Positions 34,889 to 43,829 of a stretch of DNA of 64,000 bases are shown here, in pieces. The position numbers and the translations under genes were made by a program. Source of the DNA: a virus; the IMG/VR virus record IMGVR_UViG_3300049491_000716, positions 16,305 to 80,304 of that record. One strand, given 5' to 3'. Numbering within the stretch: the first letter of the stretch is position 1; every line of letters starts with the position of its first letter. Under the pieces are notes generated by a model, which saw only the letters and a program-made list of their open reading frames with translations, searched no databases and had not been told where the DNA came from.

Positions 34889-35619
34889 AGAATCTGCTCC
34901 AGGTTTGTTTGAACTTCGTCGACCGTAATGGCCAGCATGGATGCGCGGCAACCAGCGCAGGGAACTCGAGAGCCGCAGGCGCCGCCGGCGTGCCGCAGGT
35001 TGCGGTGCTGCGGATAGCCGGTGTAGTCGGGGTGGATGAACTCCGAAAAGAGCACAACCGCTGGGATGTTCAATGCGGCCGCCGCGTGACCGAGGCCGCC
35101 CTCGGCGCCAACGAATGCCCGGCTGACCGCCAGCACCGCCATGGCATGCCGGAAGGTCGGCGTCTCGACGAACTGCACGCCATTCAAGCGCTCGGTGGCT
35201 GGCTTGCCGATCTGAATGCACTGGCCGGCGTTGCGGTCCGCGAGTTCCTGCCAGCGCTCCCAGATCCAGGCCTTGTTGGAGCCCGGAACCTTGGTGCATG
35301 GTTCGATCAGGATGTGGCCGGCGTGCGGCGCCGCCCACGTTCGCTCGCCATGGCTCAGGTAGACCTCGCCGGGCTCGATCTGCCATCGCTTCCAAGTCCA
35401 CGCCGTGGCTGACTTCGCCGCGATGTAGGGCCGCACGCCGCCACCGTTGATCAACTTCACGGCGCCGCGGTCGCCGGCTCGGGCGATGCGCGGGTTGTTC
35501 TCGAAGACCTCAGACCACTGGTGCCGTCCGTCCCTGCCGAGCACCATCACCTTGCGTTTCGTCTCGACATTGAGTTGCCGAACCTGTGCAGTGCACATCA
35601 GCCAATCGCCGACGCCCAT
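34882..35619 (-). CDS. Glycosyltransferase, GT9 (heptosyltransferase)-like
   Basis: A 245-residue protein starting MGVGDWLMCTAQVRQL. The C-terminal half carries the GT-B nucleotide-sugar site: FVGAEGGLGHAAAALNIPAVVLFS, typical of ADP-heptose:LPS heptosyltransferases. It is shorter than the bacterial enzymes (about 330-350 aa), as many phage versions are. ATG eight bases after the previous stop. A phage glycan or a host LPS change could be the product. Confidence 0.8.
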   Translation of the reverse strand: MGVGDWLMCTAQVRQLNVETKRKVMVLGRDGRHQWSEVFENNPRIARAGDRGAVKLINGGGVRPYIAAKSATAWTWKRWQIEPGEVYLSHGERTWAAPHAGHILIEPCTKVPGSNKAWIWERWQELADRNAGQCIQIGKPATERLNGVQFVETPTFRHAMAVLAVSRAFVGAEGGLGHAAAALNIPAVVLFSEFIHPDYTGYPQHRNLRHAGGACGSRVPCAGCRASMLAITVDEVQTNLEQILC

Positions 35620-35626
35620 GACAGCC

Positions 35627-36430
35627 TCAGGCGCCGCGGCGGGTGTACTTGCGCTTCGGGCGCTCCTGCTCTTGGCTTGTGGCGTCAGGCAGCAGGTCTT
35701 GCTGGGGTTCGGTGACTTCGGGTTGCAGGGTCACCGGTTCGGCATCATGCATCGTCGTCACGTCCAGCGCCACCGGTTCCGCGGCGGCATCCTGAAGCAT
35801 GGCGTTGAAGCCCGGCATCGTGTCGAAAACTTCGGTTTCCGTAGACACGTCGGCTTCGACGTGTACAGTTTTCGGAGTTTCCTGAACACGTCGGCGGAAG
35901 TAGCCCTGCCATTCGCCGCGCGGGCCCTCGCCTTCGGTTTCCAGGTCGAAGCCTTCGCTGGCCATGACAGCCAGGATGTCGTGCGGCACGTTCTCGCTGC
36001 GCAGGTCGCGGATCACGGGGCCGTAGGGCGGCAGGCGGATGACCACAAGGTCATCACAAGCCGCGGCCAACATGGAGCACACAGCGCTCGGGTTCTTGAG
36101 TTTGTGAAGCGACGCGAGCATCACGATGATGTCGTATCGCTCGTCTTCCGGGTGAGCATAGTGGTTCAGATTCGCCTGTTGAAATTCGCAAGGCAAGTCG
36201 CCGGCCAACGTTTTTGCAACCGGTATGTACCAATCCACGATCTCCAAGCCCTTGCAGAACTTGGCCCCAGCTTTCGCCAACTCCATGGAGATCAGGCCCT
36301 CTCCGGCGCCAACGTCAAGAACGGTTTTCCCGGGAACTTCTTTGAGCAACTGACCCAAGCCGGTCATCTGCTCATCAATCGTCCTGTCTCCGTCTTGCAC
36401 GCCTTCGATCTTGAACCAGCCTTTTTTCAT
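35627..36430 (-). CDS. Class I SAM methyltransferase with acidic C-terminal tail
   Basis: A 267-residue protein. ATG at 36430 has GGAG upstream; the longer frame upstream runs into the oppositely oriented HNH gene. Motif I is TVLDVGAGEGLISMELAKAG. The methylase domain ends near residue 185; the last 80 residues are Pro/Glu/Thr-rich and end with KRKYTRRGA, a tail that also occurs in short form at the end of the 54542-54778 protein. Target unknown. Confidence 0.75.
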   Translation of the reverse strand: MKKGWFKIEGVQDGDRTIDEQMTGLGQLLKEVPGKTVLDVGAGEGLISMELAKAGAKFCKGLEIVDWYIPVAKTLAGDLPCEFQQANLNHYAHPEDERYDIIVMLASLHKLKNPSAVCSMLAAACDDLVVIRLPPYGPVIRDLRSENVPHDILAVMASEGFDLETEGEGPRGEWQGYFRRRVQETPKTVHVEADVSTETEVFDTMPGFNAMLQDAAAEPVALDVTTMHDAEPVTLQPEVTEPQQDLLPDATSQEQERPKRKYTRRGA

Positions 36431-36520
36431 TGTTTGCTCCACTAAAATAGGCGAGCCCCTGAAGCGTGGCAACGCGACAGGGGCCCTGATCACACCTTGA
36501 CCTGCTTCATAGGCCACAGC

Positions 36521-37039
36521 ATGACTGTTGAAAATTCTCTCACAGCGGAACGTCTCCGCGAACTTCTTCACTACGACCCGGCCATCGGCGTCTTCAAGCG
36601 CATTCTTGAACTAAGTCGAAGGCGTCGCGACAAGGTCGGCAGCCTAACTTGGAACAAGTACCTGCTGATCTGTGTTGATGGTAAGCAGTACCGTGCTCAT
36701 CGATTGGCTTGGCTCTACATGACTGGATCTTGGCCAACCAGCGACATTGACCACAAGAATCGGATCAAGACGGACAACCGATGGACGAATCTTCGTCAGG
36801 CCACCAGAAAGCAAAACATGGAGAACACTGGCCTGCAGAAAAATAACAAATCAGGCATTTGTGGCGTGTATTGGGATACCAACCGAGAGCGATGGCACGC
36901 GATGATTCAACACAACAAAAGGATGATCCACATCGGACGGTTCGTGGCGTTTGAGGATGCAGTGAAGGCTCGCAAGGACGCTGAAAACCTCTACTTCACT
37001 CATCACTTGAAAGAGCCGACCACGCAAAACCAGATCTGA
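36521..37039 (+). CDS. HNH homing endonuclease with AP2 domain
   Basis: A 172-residue protein on the strand opposite to its neighbours. The HNH core is RAHRLAWLYMTGSWP then DIDHKNRIKTDNRWTNLRQAT, followed by the AP2 DNA-binding unit GVYWDTNRERWHAMI and GRFVAFEDAVKAR. ATG 36521 is the third possible start and begins at the conserved N-terminus. Its end overlaps the 3' end of the neighbouring transferase gene by 44 bases. It probably arrived as a free-standing homing gene and is more AT-rich than its neighbours. Confidence 0.88.
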   Translation: MTVENSLTAERLRELLHYDPAIGVFKRILELSRRRRDKVGSLTWNKYLLICVDGKQYRAHRLAWLYMTGSWPTSDIDHKNRIKTDNRWTNLRQATRKQNMENTGLQKNNKSGICGVYWDTNRERWHAMIQHNKRMIHIGRFVAFEDAVKARKDAENLYFTHHLKEPTTQNQI

Positions 37040-37754
37040 ACTCGTCAAGGCTCCACTGCTGGTCGGCCAGTTGGTTCGCCCACTCGTGGCGGCCATCAGG
37101 CGTCGGCAGGTTTTCGATCTGCTCAAGCGTGCCGCTCATGGGTCGCGCTGAGCAATCATCCGATTCAACAACGACTGGTATGCCCGCCAGCAGCGCAGTG
37201 ACGGCTGCGGCTGACGACCAAGTGACCAGCGCATGTGCGCCGACCAAGTCTGCAGCCAGCGTTGCAGAGGACTTGCTCTTGTTTGCCGACCACGGCCGGA
37301 CACGGATCTCGCGGTCAGTGACCGTCTTGAGTCGCTGCAGCGTCTGTTCAGTCCAGTCAAATTCGACTCCAGCCAAGGTCTTCATGAAGTGGGCCGACTG
37401 GGGGCACACGACGATGTGGCTGCCGCTGCTGCGCCACGGCTTGATCTCAATGCCGAGCGCGGCAAAGCGCGTGCCGTCACTGGCGCCCTCGGCGATCGGC
37501 TGCAACATGTTCTTGGCGACGCGGAAGTAGGCTTCGCGAGCCGAGTCGAACAGGCTGCCGTCCGAGTAGAAGATGGTGCGTCCGTCTTGCGATCCCTGCC
37601 ACGCCTCCAGGTTGCCGGCCGTCACGCCGTAGAAGAACGATCCGCCTTCGCTGCGCAGCTTGTAGGCAATCTGGCCATTGCAACCACGGGCAAAGGCCAA
37701 GCAGATGTCGGCACTCTTCTGCTTGTGCGGAACCGGGTAGGCGGTCACGATCAC
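36996..37754 (-). CDS. Glycosyltransferase-like protein, paralogue B
   Basis: A 252-residue protein with GTG start (GTGA overlap). Shared features with the next gene upstream are LGIEIKPWRSSGSHIVVCPQS and LVTWSSAAAVTALLAGIPVVVES, followed by a C-terminal QWSLDEFRSG. The pattern SSAAAVTALLAGIPVV is typical of the sugar-nucleotide site in GT-B capsule- or LPS-type transferases. The last residues overlap the inverted HNH gene, so its original 3' end may have been changed by that insertion. Confidence 0.65.
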   Translation of the reverse strand: MIVTAYPVPHKQKSADICLAFARGCNGQIAYKLRSEGGSFFYGVTAGNLEAWQGSQDGRTIFYSDGSLFDSAREAYFRVAKNMLQPIAEGASDGTRFAALGIEIKPWRSSGSHIVVCPQSAHFMKTLAGVEFDWTEQTLQRLKTVTDREIRVRPWSANKSKSSATLAADLVGAHALVTWSSAAAVTALLAGIPVVVESDDCSARPMSGTLEQIENLPTPDGRHEWANQLADQQWSLDEFRSGFAWSALSSDE

Positions 37755-38530
37755 GATGCCAACTTTCTCAGGATCCTGGCGAAAGGCTCGCCGCTCTCAA
37801 TGTCGGCCACGCTCCATTGTGCGTGGGCCATGCGCGAGAAGGCATCAAGCCGTGACTGATCGTCACGCTTCAACTCGGCCAGCCCGTCAGACCAGCGCGT
37901 CGCGGCGCCACCGCAGATCCAGTGCGGCGCCGAGTAGACCACCGGCACACCCTCGATCAGTGCCTTTACCCCGCTGGCGCTGCTCCACACGAAGCACGCC
38001 TCGCAGCCTGCCAGTTCGGTGTCAAGCGTCATCTTTGGCGGGAAGCGGCCCGGGTGGCGGCGAATGCGAACCTGAAGGCCCATTCCCCGCAGTTGCACCG
38101 TAGTGCGGTCTTCCCATCCGTGCGGGCTGGCCATCTCGGTGGAGCCGACGCCGCGCTGACCACATACCAAGACGTGCTTTCCCTTCTGCCAAGGCTTGAA
38201 GTTGATACCGAGAAGCGAGAGGCGGTCATCTTGTTCCACGGGGAACCAGCCGCTTCCGTTGTGGCCGCCGACGGCGATGGCATAGTTCGGCCGGCCTTCG
38301 CTGTCTTGGCCGTAGTAGCCGTTCTCGCACACCACCACGGTGCCGCCCTTCAGTTCCCAGTTGCGGGCCAACTCCTGTTCGGCACCCTGCCGATTCCAGA
38401 GGATGAGCATGTCGCGCTCGTCCTTCGGGTCACCGGCAACAGTGACGGCGTAGCCGAGGCGGCGGAGCCCGGCTTCGAATGCGTCGCGTCGGTATTCCGG
38501 CTTGAACCGGATATTGCAGAGAGCGATCAA
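37751..38530 (-). CDS. Glycosyltransferase-like protein, paralogue A
   Basis: A 259-residue protein. I use the TTG at 38530, which forms a TTGA overlap with the previous stop and has GAAGGA nine bases before it; a GTG at 38566 is the alternative. LGINFKPWQKGKHVLVCGQRG and CFVWSSASGVKALIEGVPVVYS match the companion gene downstream, so the two are tandem paralogues. Probable GT-B fold acting on a surface glycan. Confidence 0.65.
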   Translation of the reverse strand: MIALCNIRFKPEYRRDAFEAGLRRLGYAVTVAGDPKDERDMLILWNRQGAEQELARNWELKGGTVVVCENGYYGQDSEGRPNYAIAVGGHNGSGWFPVEQDDRLSLLGINFKPWQKGKHVLVCGQRGVGSTEMASPHGWEDRTTVQLRGMGLQVRIRRHPGRFPPKMTLDTELAGCEACFVWSSASGVKALIEGVPVVYSAPHWICGGAATRWSDGLAELKRDDQSRLDAFSRMAHAQWSVADIESGEPFARILRKLAS

Positions 38531-39270
38531 GCCAGGGCTTCCTTCAAGTCGGCGAGTCGGAAGCACGTCAGGCGCGTTGACCGCGTGCAGTTCACCACCT
38601 CCACGCCGGCCTTCTTGATGTCGTGCGCCAGCGGGTCAAATGCCTGAATCCAGAGTTCGAAGAGGTAGTTCGGGATGCCTGTCAGCGGCTTCGGGTGATC
38701 GCTGTGCCAGTGCTTGCCGTGCATGTCGAAGCCCAGCAGGATGATCTTCTTGGCGCCGGCCTGATACGCGAGGTTGATCGCCTGGTAACCGCCGTTGCGG
38801 CCTTGGTTGATCACGCCGGGCGTCTTGTTCAGGCCTGAACCCGGCCGGCTTTCGATGTGCTTGACGCCTTCGTGGGCGACATTCTTGTCTTGTGTCCAGA
38901 ACTCGGATTTGCTGACGCGGCGCGCTTCGCCGATGTACTGGTTCCACCACGGCGCATCGCATGCGTAGAGGACGTCCGCCCACGGCGCCAGCATGAAGGT
39001 GGTGTTGATCGCGATGACCCGGCGGCCGCCCGCGGCTTCTCGCCACTCGCGCACCAGCTCGCAGTCGGCCAATTTCAGGCTCTGCCCGCTGGCCAGAATC
39101 ACGACTGTGTCGCCGGCCCACTCGAGGCCGCGCCACGCGAAGCCGCCAAACGGGCGGGCTTCACCCGTCGCGATCATGGCTTCTGCCGTGGTCTGATCAG
39201 CCTCAAAGGTGGACCCTTCAAAGATGGTGCCGACGGCATGGCCGATCGGCTTCAGCGCGATCATCTTCAT
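38527..39270 (-). CDS. DUF115/MptE-like protein
   Basis: A 247-residue protein. TVVILASGQSLKLADCELVREW, INQGRNGGYQAINLAYQAGAKKIILLGFDMHG match the DUF115 / MptE-like Rossmann fold, which is also found as a module in flagellin- and surface-glycosylation loci. A related domain makes up the C-terminal half of the 50864-52306 protein. ATG overlaps the stop of the collagen-like gene. Role: probably sugar handling for the same cassette; not proven. Confidence 0.7.
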   Translation of the reverse strand: MKMIALKPIGHAVGTIFEGSTFEADQTTAEAMIATGEARPFGGFAWRGLEWAGDTVVILASGQSLKLADCELVREWREAAGGRRVIAINTTFMLAPWADVLYACDAPWWNQYIGEARRVSKSEFWTQDKNVAHEGVKHIESRPGSGLNKTPGVINQGRNGGYQAINLAYQAGAKKIILLGFDMHGKHWHSDHPKPLTGIPNYLFELWIQAFDPLAHDIKKAGVEVVNCTRSTRLTCFRLADLKEALA

Positions 39271-40940
39271 GTGTATCGGCGGTCTTGCCCGGGCAGGCCG
39301 CGCTCTCCCTTTTCGCCACGATCACCGTCTTTGCCGTCGCGGCCGTCGCTGCCCTTCTTCACGATCAACTGCCAATCGGCGGTCAGCGGCTTCTCACGTG
39401 TTCGGGTCTTGCAGTGATGCATCGAACCAGCCCATGTGACCTGATCACCAGGCAGGTATTCCTCGCCTTCGCGGAACACGCCCTTGTAAAGCGGCACCGG
39501 GATGTTGAAGGACTCGGCGGCGGCCGTCTTCCCGAATGCGGTGATGCTCTTGAACTCAAAGGATCTCGGGTCGGTTTCGCTTTGCACGAACACAGTCTTC
39601 ACAACCGGGTCAAGGATGATGTCCCAACCGGATTCCTCAACGCCGGCCGTGATCGGGTCCGTTGTGCGGATGGCGGTCATCAAGCCGCCGCGGTGCTTGG
39701 CAAAGGTGCCGCGGGCGTAGCTTCGGGTTTCGTCAATCGCCGGCAGGATGGTGATGTGCAGAGCATCGCGGCCCGGCGCGCCATCCTTGCCGTCGCGCGG
39801 CGCTGGCATGTCCTGAGCTGCCCGAGCCACCATCAAGCGAATCACGGCCGGGTCGGCATCGGCTCCTTTTTCGCCGTCCTTCCCGTCTCGGCCGTCCTTC
39901 GGCGTCGGGATCTCGGCAACCGCCTTTGCCACGAGTTCGGCGACGACAGCCGGGTCGACATCTTTGCCGGGGGCGCCAGGTTCTGCCGGCGGCAGCGACT
40001 TGACGTGTGCAGCCACGATCTCGGCAACCATCTGGACGCTGACATCCTTGCCGTCGGCACCGTTCGCCCCGTCTTTGCCGTCAACACCATCACGAGGCCG
40101 CGGGATCTGGTCAACCGCCTTCGCCACCAAGTCAATGATGACAGCCGGGTCAACGCTCTCGCCATCGCGGCCGTCTTTAGGAACCGGGATCTCATCCAAG
40201 AATTTGCTGACTTCAGCCAAAACATCCTTGGCGATTTCGGCGGGGTCTGCGTCTTTCCCGTTCGCGCCGTCCTTCGGCTTCGGCATGGCAGCCACGGCCT
40301 CAGCCACGCTGGCCTGCACCATGGCTGCCAGTTCTTCAGGATCCGGGCCTTCACCGTCACAGCCGTCGGCGCCGGGCGGGCCGACCAGCGAGTCCAGCCA
40401 TTCTGGCTCTGTGCCGACGAAGCCATTGGCCACAGCCAGTTCGTAGGCTGACTTGCCGTCGGCGCCGTTGATGCCATCCTTCGGGATCGGGATTTCATCC
40501 AAGAACTTGCTGACCTCAATCAGAACGTCCTTGGCAATCTCGGCGGCGTCGGCATCTTTGCCGTCCACCGCCTTCGGGAGAAGCGCGACGGCGCGCTGCA
40601 CGGCGGCATCGATGACGGCCGGGTCGGCGTCGCGACCATCGCTGCCGTCTTTGCCGTCCATGCCTTTCTCGCCGGGTTCGCCCTTGACCGACTCGCCGCG
40701 AAGAGACTTCAGCCATGCGGCCTGGTCGCCATCGAAACCGCAGGCCTTGGCAACCTCAAAGGCGCCGAGACCGTTCAAGCCGTCGGCGCCGTCCTTGCCG
40801 TCCTTGCCCGCCGGGATCTCGGCAAAGCGAGCCAGCAACGGCTCGATCGCCGTCTTGAGGCGACGATCGAACTCGACACCAACATAGCCTTTGACGGCCA
40901 GGAAGATGGAGTCCGAGAGTGCTTTGATGTCGCCCTTCAT
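39267..40940 (-). CDS. Collagen-like virion fibre protein, 557 aa
   Basis: Contains many short GKDG/GRDG/GADG collagen-type triplet blocks separated by conserved helical insertions such as DPAEIAKDVLAEVSKFLDEIP, repeated at least five times (PAVI/AEIA variants). The C-terminus (residues 400-557) is a beta-rich head domain, followed by a final GDRGEKGERGLPGQ collagen run. Such proteins form trimeric fibres on phage surfaces. Collagen-like Lys/Thr-rich fibres can be glycosylated, and glycosyltransferase genes follow directly. The protein overlaps the next gene by four bases. Confidence 0.85.
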   Translation of the reverse strand: MKGDIKALSDSIFLAVKGYVGVEFDRRLKTAIEPLLARFAEIPAGKDGKDGADGLNGLGAFEVAKACGFDGDQAAWLKSLRGESVKGEPGEKGMDGKDGSDGRDADPAVIDAAVQRAVALLPKAVDGKDADAAEIAKDVLIEVSKFLDEIPIPKDGINGADGKSAYELAVANGFVGTEPEWLDSLVGPPGADGCDGEGPDPEELAAMVQASVAEAVAAMPKPKDGANGKDADPAEIAKDVLAEVSKFLDEIPVPKDGRDGESVDPAVIIDLVAKAVDQIPRPRDGVDGKDGANGADGKDVSVQMVAEIVAAHVKSLPPAEPGAPGKDVDPAVVAELVAKAVAEIPTPKDGRDGKDGEKGADADPAVIRLMVARAAQDMPAPRDGKDGAPGRDALHITILPAIDETRSYARGTFAKHRGGLMTAIRTTDPITAGVEESGWDIILDPVVKTVFVQSETDPRSFEFKSITAFGKTAAAESFNIPVPLYKGVFREGEEYLPGDQVTWAGSMHHCKTRTREKPLTADWQLIVKKGSDGRDGKDGDRGEKGERGLPGQDRRYT

Positions 40941-40953
40941 GCTGTGCCCTTGT

Positions 40954-41265
40954 TCATGGTGTCACGACAACGACAGTTCGTTCGCAATCGGTCATGTCTG
41001 CTGCCACTCGCGTGGCCGCTCCGTCAACCGAATCGAATTCAACATGTTCGTGTCCAGTACCTTGGTTCGTGATTCGTGTCTTGCCGGCCGCCACTGCCGC
41101 CAGCAGGCGGAACAGTTGCGCCGCCGTGTACGGTGTTTCGATCACGGCATCCAAGTCGCTCGGGCTGAGCAACAGTGCTTCTGAGTTGGCTTGGGCTTCA
41201 ATGAGCCCTGCTTGGCTTGGGTAGCCGTTGTCGAGCGTGAAGCTCCAGATGCTTGATGCCGACAT
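40954..41265 (-). CDS. Small protein related to the end of the 31-repeat protein
   Basis: A 103-residue protein. YTAAQLFRLLAAVAAGKTRITNQGTGHEHVEFDSVDG and ERTVVVVTP correspond residue by residue to the last 60 residues of the preceding gene (YTAGEMLKIITAVAAGRTSV, GHAHVEFNAIDD, ERTNVVITP). So it is a stand-alone copy of that C-terminal domain, probably a virion attachment module. Lies between the repeat protein and the collagen fibre gene. Confidence 0.7.
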   Translation of the reverse strand: MSASSIWSFTLDNGYPSQAGLIEAQANSEALLLSPSDLDAVIETPYTAAQLFRLLAAVAAGKTRITNQGTGHEHVEFDSVDGAATRVAADMTDCERTVVVVTP

Positions 41266-41273
41266 GTCTTTGC

Positions 41274-43820
41274 CTACGGTGTGATGACGACGTTCGTGCG
41301 TTCGCTGCCTGTCATTTCGGCGGCCACCACCACGTGGGTGTCGTCAATCGCGTTGAACTCAACGTGTGCGTGGCCGTTGCCCTGCGCTGCCACCGAAGTG
41401 CGGCCAGCCGCCACGGCGGTGATGATTTTCAGCATCTCGCCGGCCGTGTAGGCGCCCTCGATCACGGTGTCCCATGTCGCCGGGCGATCCAGCAGGGTCT
41501 GCAAGTTCGTCTGGATCTCAATCAGCGTGGCCTGCGCGGTCATGCCGTTCGTGAGAACGTAGTTCCAGACCTGTGCGGCGCTTGCCCCGCCTTGGCTGTC
41601 TTCTTGAGCGAACGGCGTGTAGCCAGCGAAGGCGATGCCGCCGGCGCCCGGCGCGCACACGATGTTGTTTGTGACAACGATCTGCGGGCCATAACCTGTG
41701 ACCTGAAGATCAGCGGCGCCGGGTCGCGCAATCTGCTGAACCAGCGCCGTCGGCGCCTGGCCGGCAATGATCAGTTGACCCTGCGCCGGTTGGGCAATGA
41801 CGCCCTGAACCGCCGCCGGCGCCAGCCCTGTGATGGCCAGACTCGCCGCTGCCGGCTGGCTCAGCGTGCCATCGGTCTGGATGCCGATCGGCGCGGCGCC
41901 CGTCAGGATCAGCGCGGCTGCCCCGACTTCGGCAATCGTGCTGTGTGTTTCGACTATCGTGGGCGTGCGGCCCGTAACGACAATCTGTCCGGCTGCAGGT
42001 TGCGCTGTCGTGCCGGTGCTGCTGACCGCGGTCGGTTGTTGACCTGTCAGCGTCAGCCCGCCGGCGCTAGGCTGTGCTGTCGTGCCATCGGTCTGCGCAA
42101 CAGCAGGTTGTTGACCCGTCAGCGTCAGCGCACCGGCCGCGGGTTGCGCTGTCGTGCTGTGAGTCTCTGCCGCTGTCGGCGTGAGCCCCGTGATCGCCAA
42201 GGCCGCGGCGCCAGGCTGCGCGACGGTGCCAGCCGAAGACACGGCTTGCGGAGCGGCTCCGGTGAGCACCAGCGCCGCGGCAGCCGGCTGCGCGATGACG
42301 CCATTCGTCTGCACCGCCGTCGGCGCCAGACCGGTCGTCGTGATCTGGCCGGCACCCGGCTGAGAGATCGTGCTCAGCGTGACAACCGCCGTCGGCGCCA
42401 ACGCAGTCAGCGTCAGCGCGCCGGCGGGCGGCTGAGCGTAGATGTTGTTGCCAGTGAAGGCGACGGGTTGCGCGCCGGCGAAGGCAAGGGCGCCAGAAGC
42501 CGGCTGAGCCACGGTGTTCGCCGTGGTAACCAGTGCCGGCGTCAGGCCGGTGATGACAAGCGCCGCGGCTCCGGGTTGCGCCGTGGTGCCGTTCGTTTGA
42601 ACTGCGGTCGGCGCGAGGCCTGTGATCTGCAGGGCTCCGGCGGAAGGCGCCGAGAACACGTTTGCCGTGGTCGACGCCGTGGGCGCCAGCCCCGTGAAGT
42701 TCAGCGTGCCCTGCGCCGGCGCAGAGATTCGGTTGTCAGAAAGTGCCGCAGTCGGCGCGGCGCCGGTCAAGATCAGCGAGCCAACACCCGGCGCCGGGAT
42801 GTAAGCTAGCAGCAATGAAGGCGCGAGCCCGCTGAGAGCCAGTGCCCGCACAGGCACAGAGACGACCGCGCCGGCAACGGCTACGGGCGCGAGGCCCGTG
42901 AGAGAAAGGACACCAACTGCAGGAGAAGCAACGGTGCCCGCAACCGCTACCGGCGCGGCGCCTGAAATCGTCAGCGTGCCCTGTGCCGGGCTGGCCACAA
43001 TGCCGGCACCCGTGCTCGGCGGCAGGCCGGTGAATGTGATGGCGCCGACACCCGGGCTGGCCACGACACCCGACAGCGCGCTCGGCGCCAAGCCAGTCAG
43101 GCTGAGTGAGCCGGCGCCCATCTGCGCGACGGCGCCCGCGATGGCGGTTGGCGTGAGGCCGGCAAGCGTCAGCGTTCCGGCGGCCGGCAGGTAGGCCGTT
43201 CCGTAGGCGGCAACTGGTGCCTGACCCGTGAAGGCCAGAGTGCCGGCGCTAGGCGAAACCACGGTGCCGGCAATCAGCGCCGGCGTCAGGCCGGTCAGCG
43301 TCAGCGTGCCCTGCGCGGGTTGCGCGGTAATGCCGGTGGTGACCACCAGCGTCGGCGTCAAACCGGTCAGGGCCAGACTGCCTTGCGCAGGCGTCGCCGT
43401 GCGATTGTCAGTCCAGACCGTCGTCGGCTGTTGGCCGGTCAGGCTCAGGGTGCCGACACCGGGCAGCGCGAAGTCCGCACGAACCGTTGTCGGCGCCAAA
43501 CCGGTCAAGGCAAGCGTGCCTTGCGCCGGATACACGATCGTGCCGGCAACGGCGACAGGCGTCAGGCCCGTGATCGCCAGAGTTCCCTGCGCCGGCGAGA
43601 TGACGGTGCCGGCAACAGCAACCGGTGTTTGCCCAGTGAGAGCCAGTGTGCCGGCGGCCGGCGAGATGTAGGCTGCGACCAGCGCAACCGGCGCCAGCCC
43701 CGTCAGTGCAAGTGATCCAGCGCCCGGCGTCGCATTGGTATTCGATCCGCCGCCTGTATTTCCACCGGGGATCTGAAACCCGTCGCTCTGGAATGCGCCG
43801 GGTTGAAACGCTGCGGTCAC
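41274..43820 (-). CDS. Virion protein with 31 tandem 22/24-residue repeats
   Basis: An 848-residue protein with GTG start. After a 31-residue N-terminus it consists of 31 units of the form P-A-x-G-x-L-x-L-T-G-x-x-P-x-x-V followed by a variable 6-8 residues. The final 100 residues form a separate domain shared with the next gene. Very low charge, rich in Ala, Gly, Thr, Val and Pro: probably a beta-solenoid or beta-sandwich chain, a long fibre or decoration. Many Thr/Ser could be glycan acceptors for the nearby transferases (inference). Confidence 0.75.
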   Translation of the reverse strand: MTAAFQPGAFQSDGFQIPGGNTGGGSNTNATPGAGSLALTGLAPVALVAAYISPAAGTLALTGQTPVAVAGTVISPAQGTLAITGLTPVAVAGTIVYPAQGTLALTGLAPTTVRADFALPGVGTLSLTGQQPTTVWTDNRTATPAQGSLALTGLTPTLVVTTGITAQPAQGTLTLTGLTPALIAGTVVSPSAGTLAFTGQAPVAAYGTAYLPAAGTLTLAGLTPTAIAGAVAQMGAGSLSLTGLAPSALSGVVASPGVGAITFTGLPPSTGAGIVASPAQGTLTISGAAPVAVAGTVASPAVGVLSLTGLAPVAVAGAVVSVPVRALALSGLAPSLLLAYIPAPGVGSLILTGAAPTAALSDNRISAPAQGTLNFTGLAPTASTTANVFSAPSAGALQITGLAPTAVQTNGTTAQPGAAALVITGLTPALVTTANTVAQPASGALAFAGAQPVAFTGNNIYAQPPAGALTLTALAPTAVVTLSTISQPGAGQITTTGLAPTAVQTNGVIAQPAAAALVLTGAAPQAVSSAGTVAQPGAAALAITGLTPTAAETHSTTAQPAAGALTLTGQQPAVAQTDGTTAQPSAGGLTLTGQQPTAVSSTGTTAQPAAGQIVVTGRTPTIVETHSTIAEVGAAALILTGAAPIGIQTDGTLSQPAAASLAITGLAPAAVQGVIAQPAQGQLIIAGQAPTALVQQIARPGAADLQVTGYGPQIVVTNNIVCAPGAGGIAFAGYTPFAQEDSQGGASAAQVWNYVLTNGMTAQATLIEIQTNLQTLLDRPATWDTVIEGAYTAGEMLKIITAVAAGRTSVAAQGNGHAHVEFNAIDDTHVVVAAEMTGSERTNVVITP
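41600..43727 (-). repeat. Array of 31 coding repeats of 66 or 72 bases
   Basis: Repeat lengths in residues: 22 in units 1-4, 7-14, 28 and 29; 24 in units 5, 6, 15-27 and 30; unit 31 is incomplete. The consensus is PAxGxLxLTGLxPxxV. The two length classes are grouped, which suggests block duplication. Individual DNA copies are well diverged. Confidence 0.8.
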
Positions 43821-43829
43821 GTCACTCCG

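Noticed and set aside
39285-40451. A 388-codon plus-strand open frame
   Set aside because: Antisense to the collagen-like fibre gene; the Gly-triplet periodicity belongs to the other strand.
41253-42809. A 518-codon plus-strand open frame
   Set aside because: Antisense image of the 31-repeat protein; its repetitiveness is inherited from the true gene.
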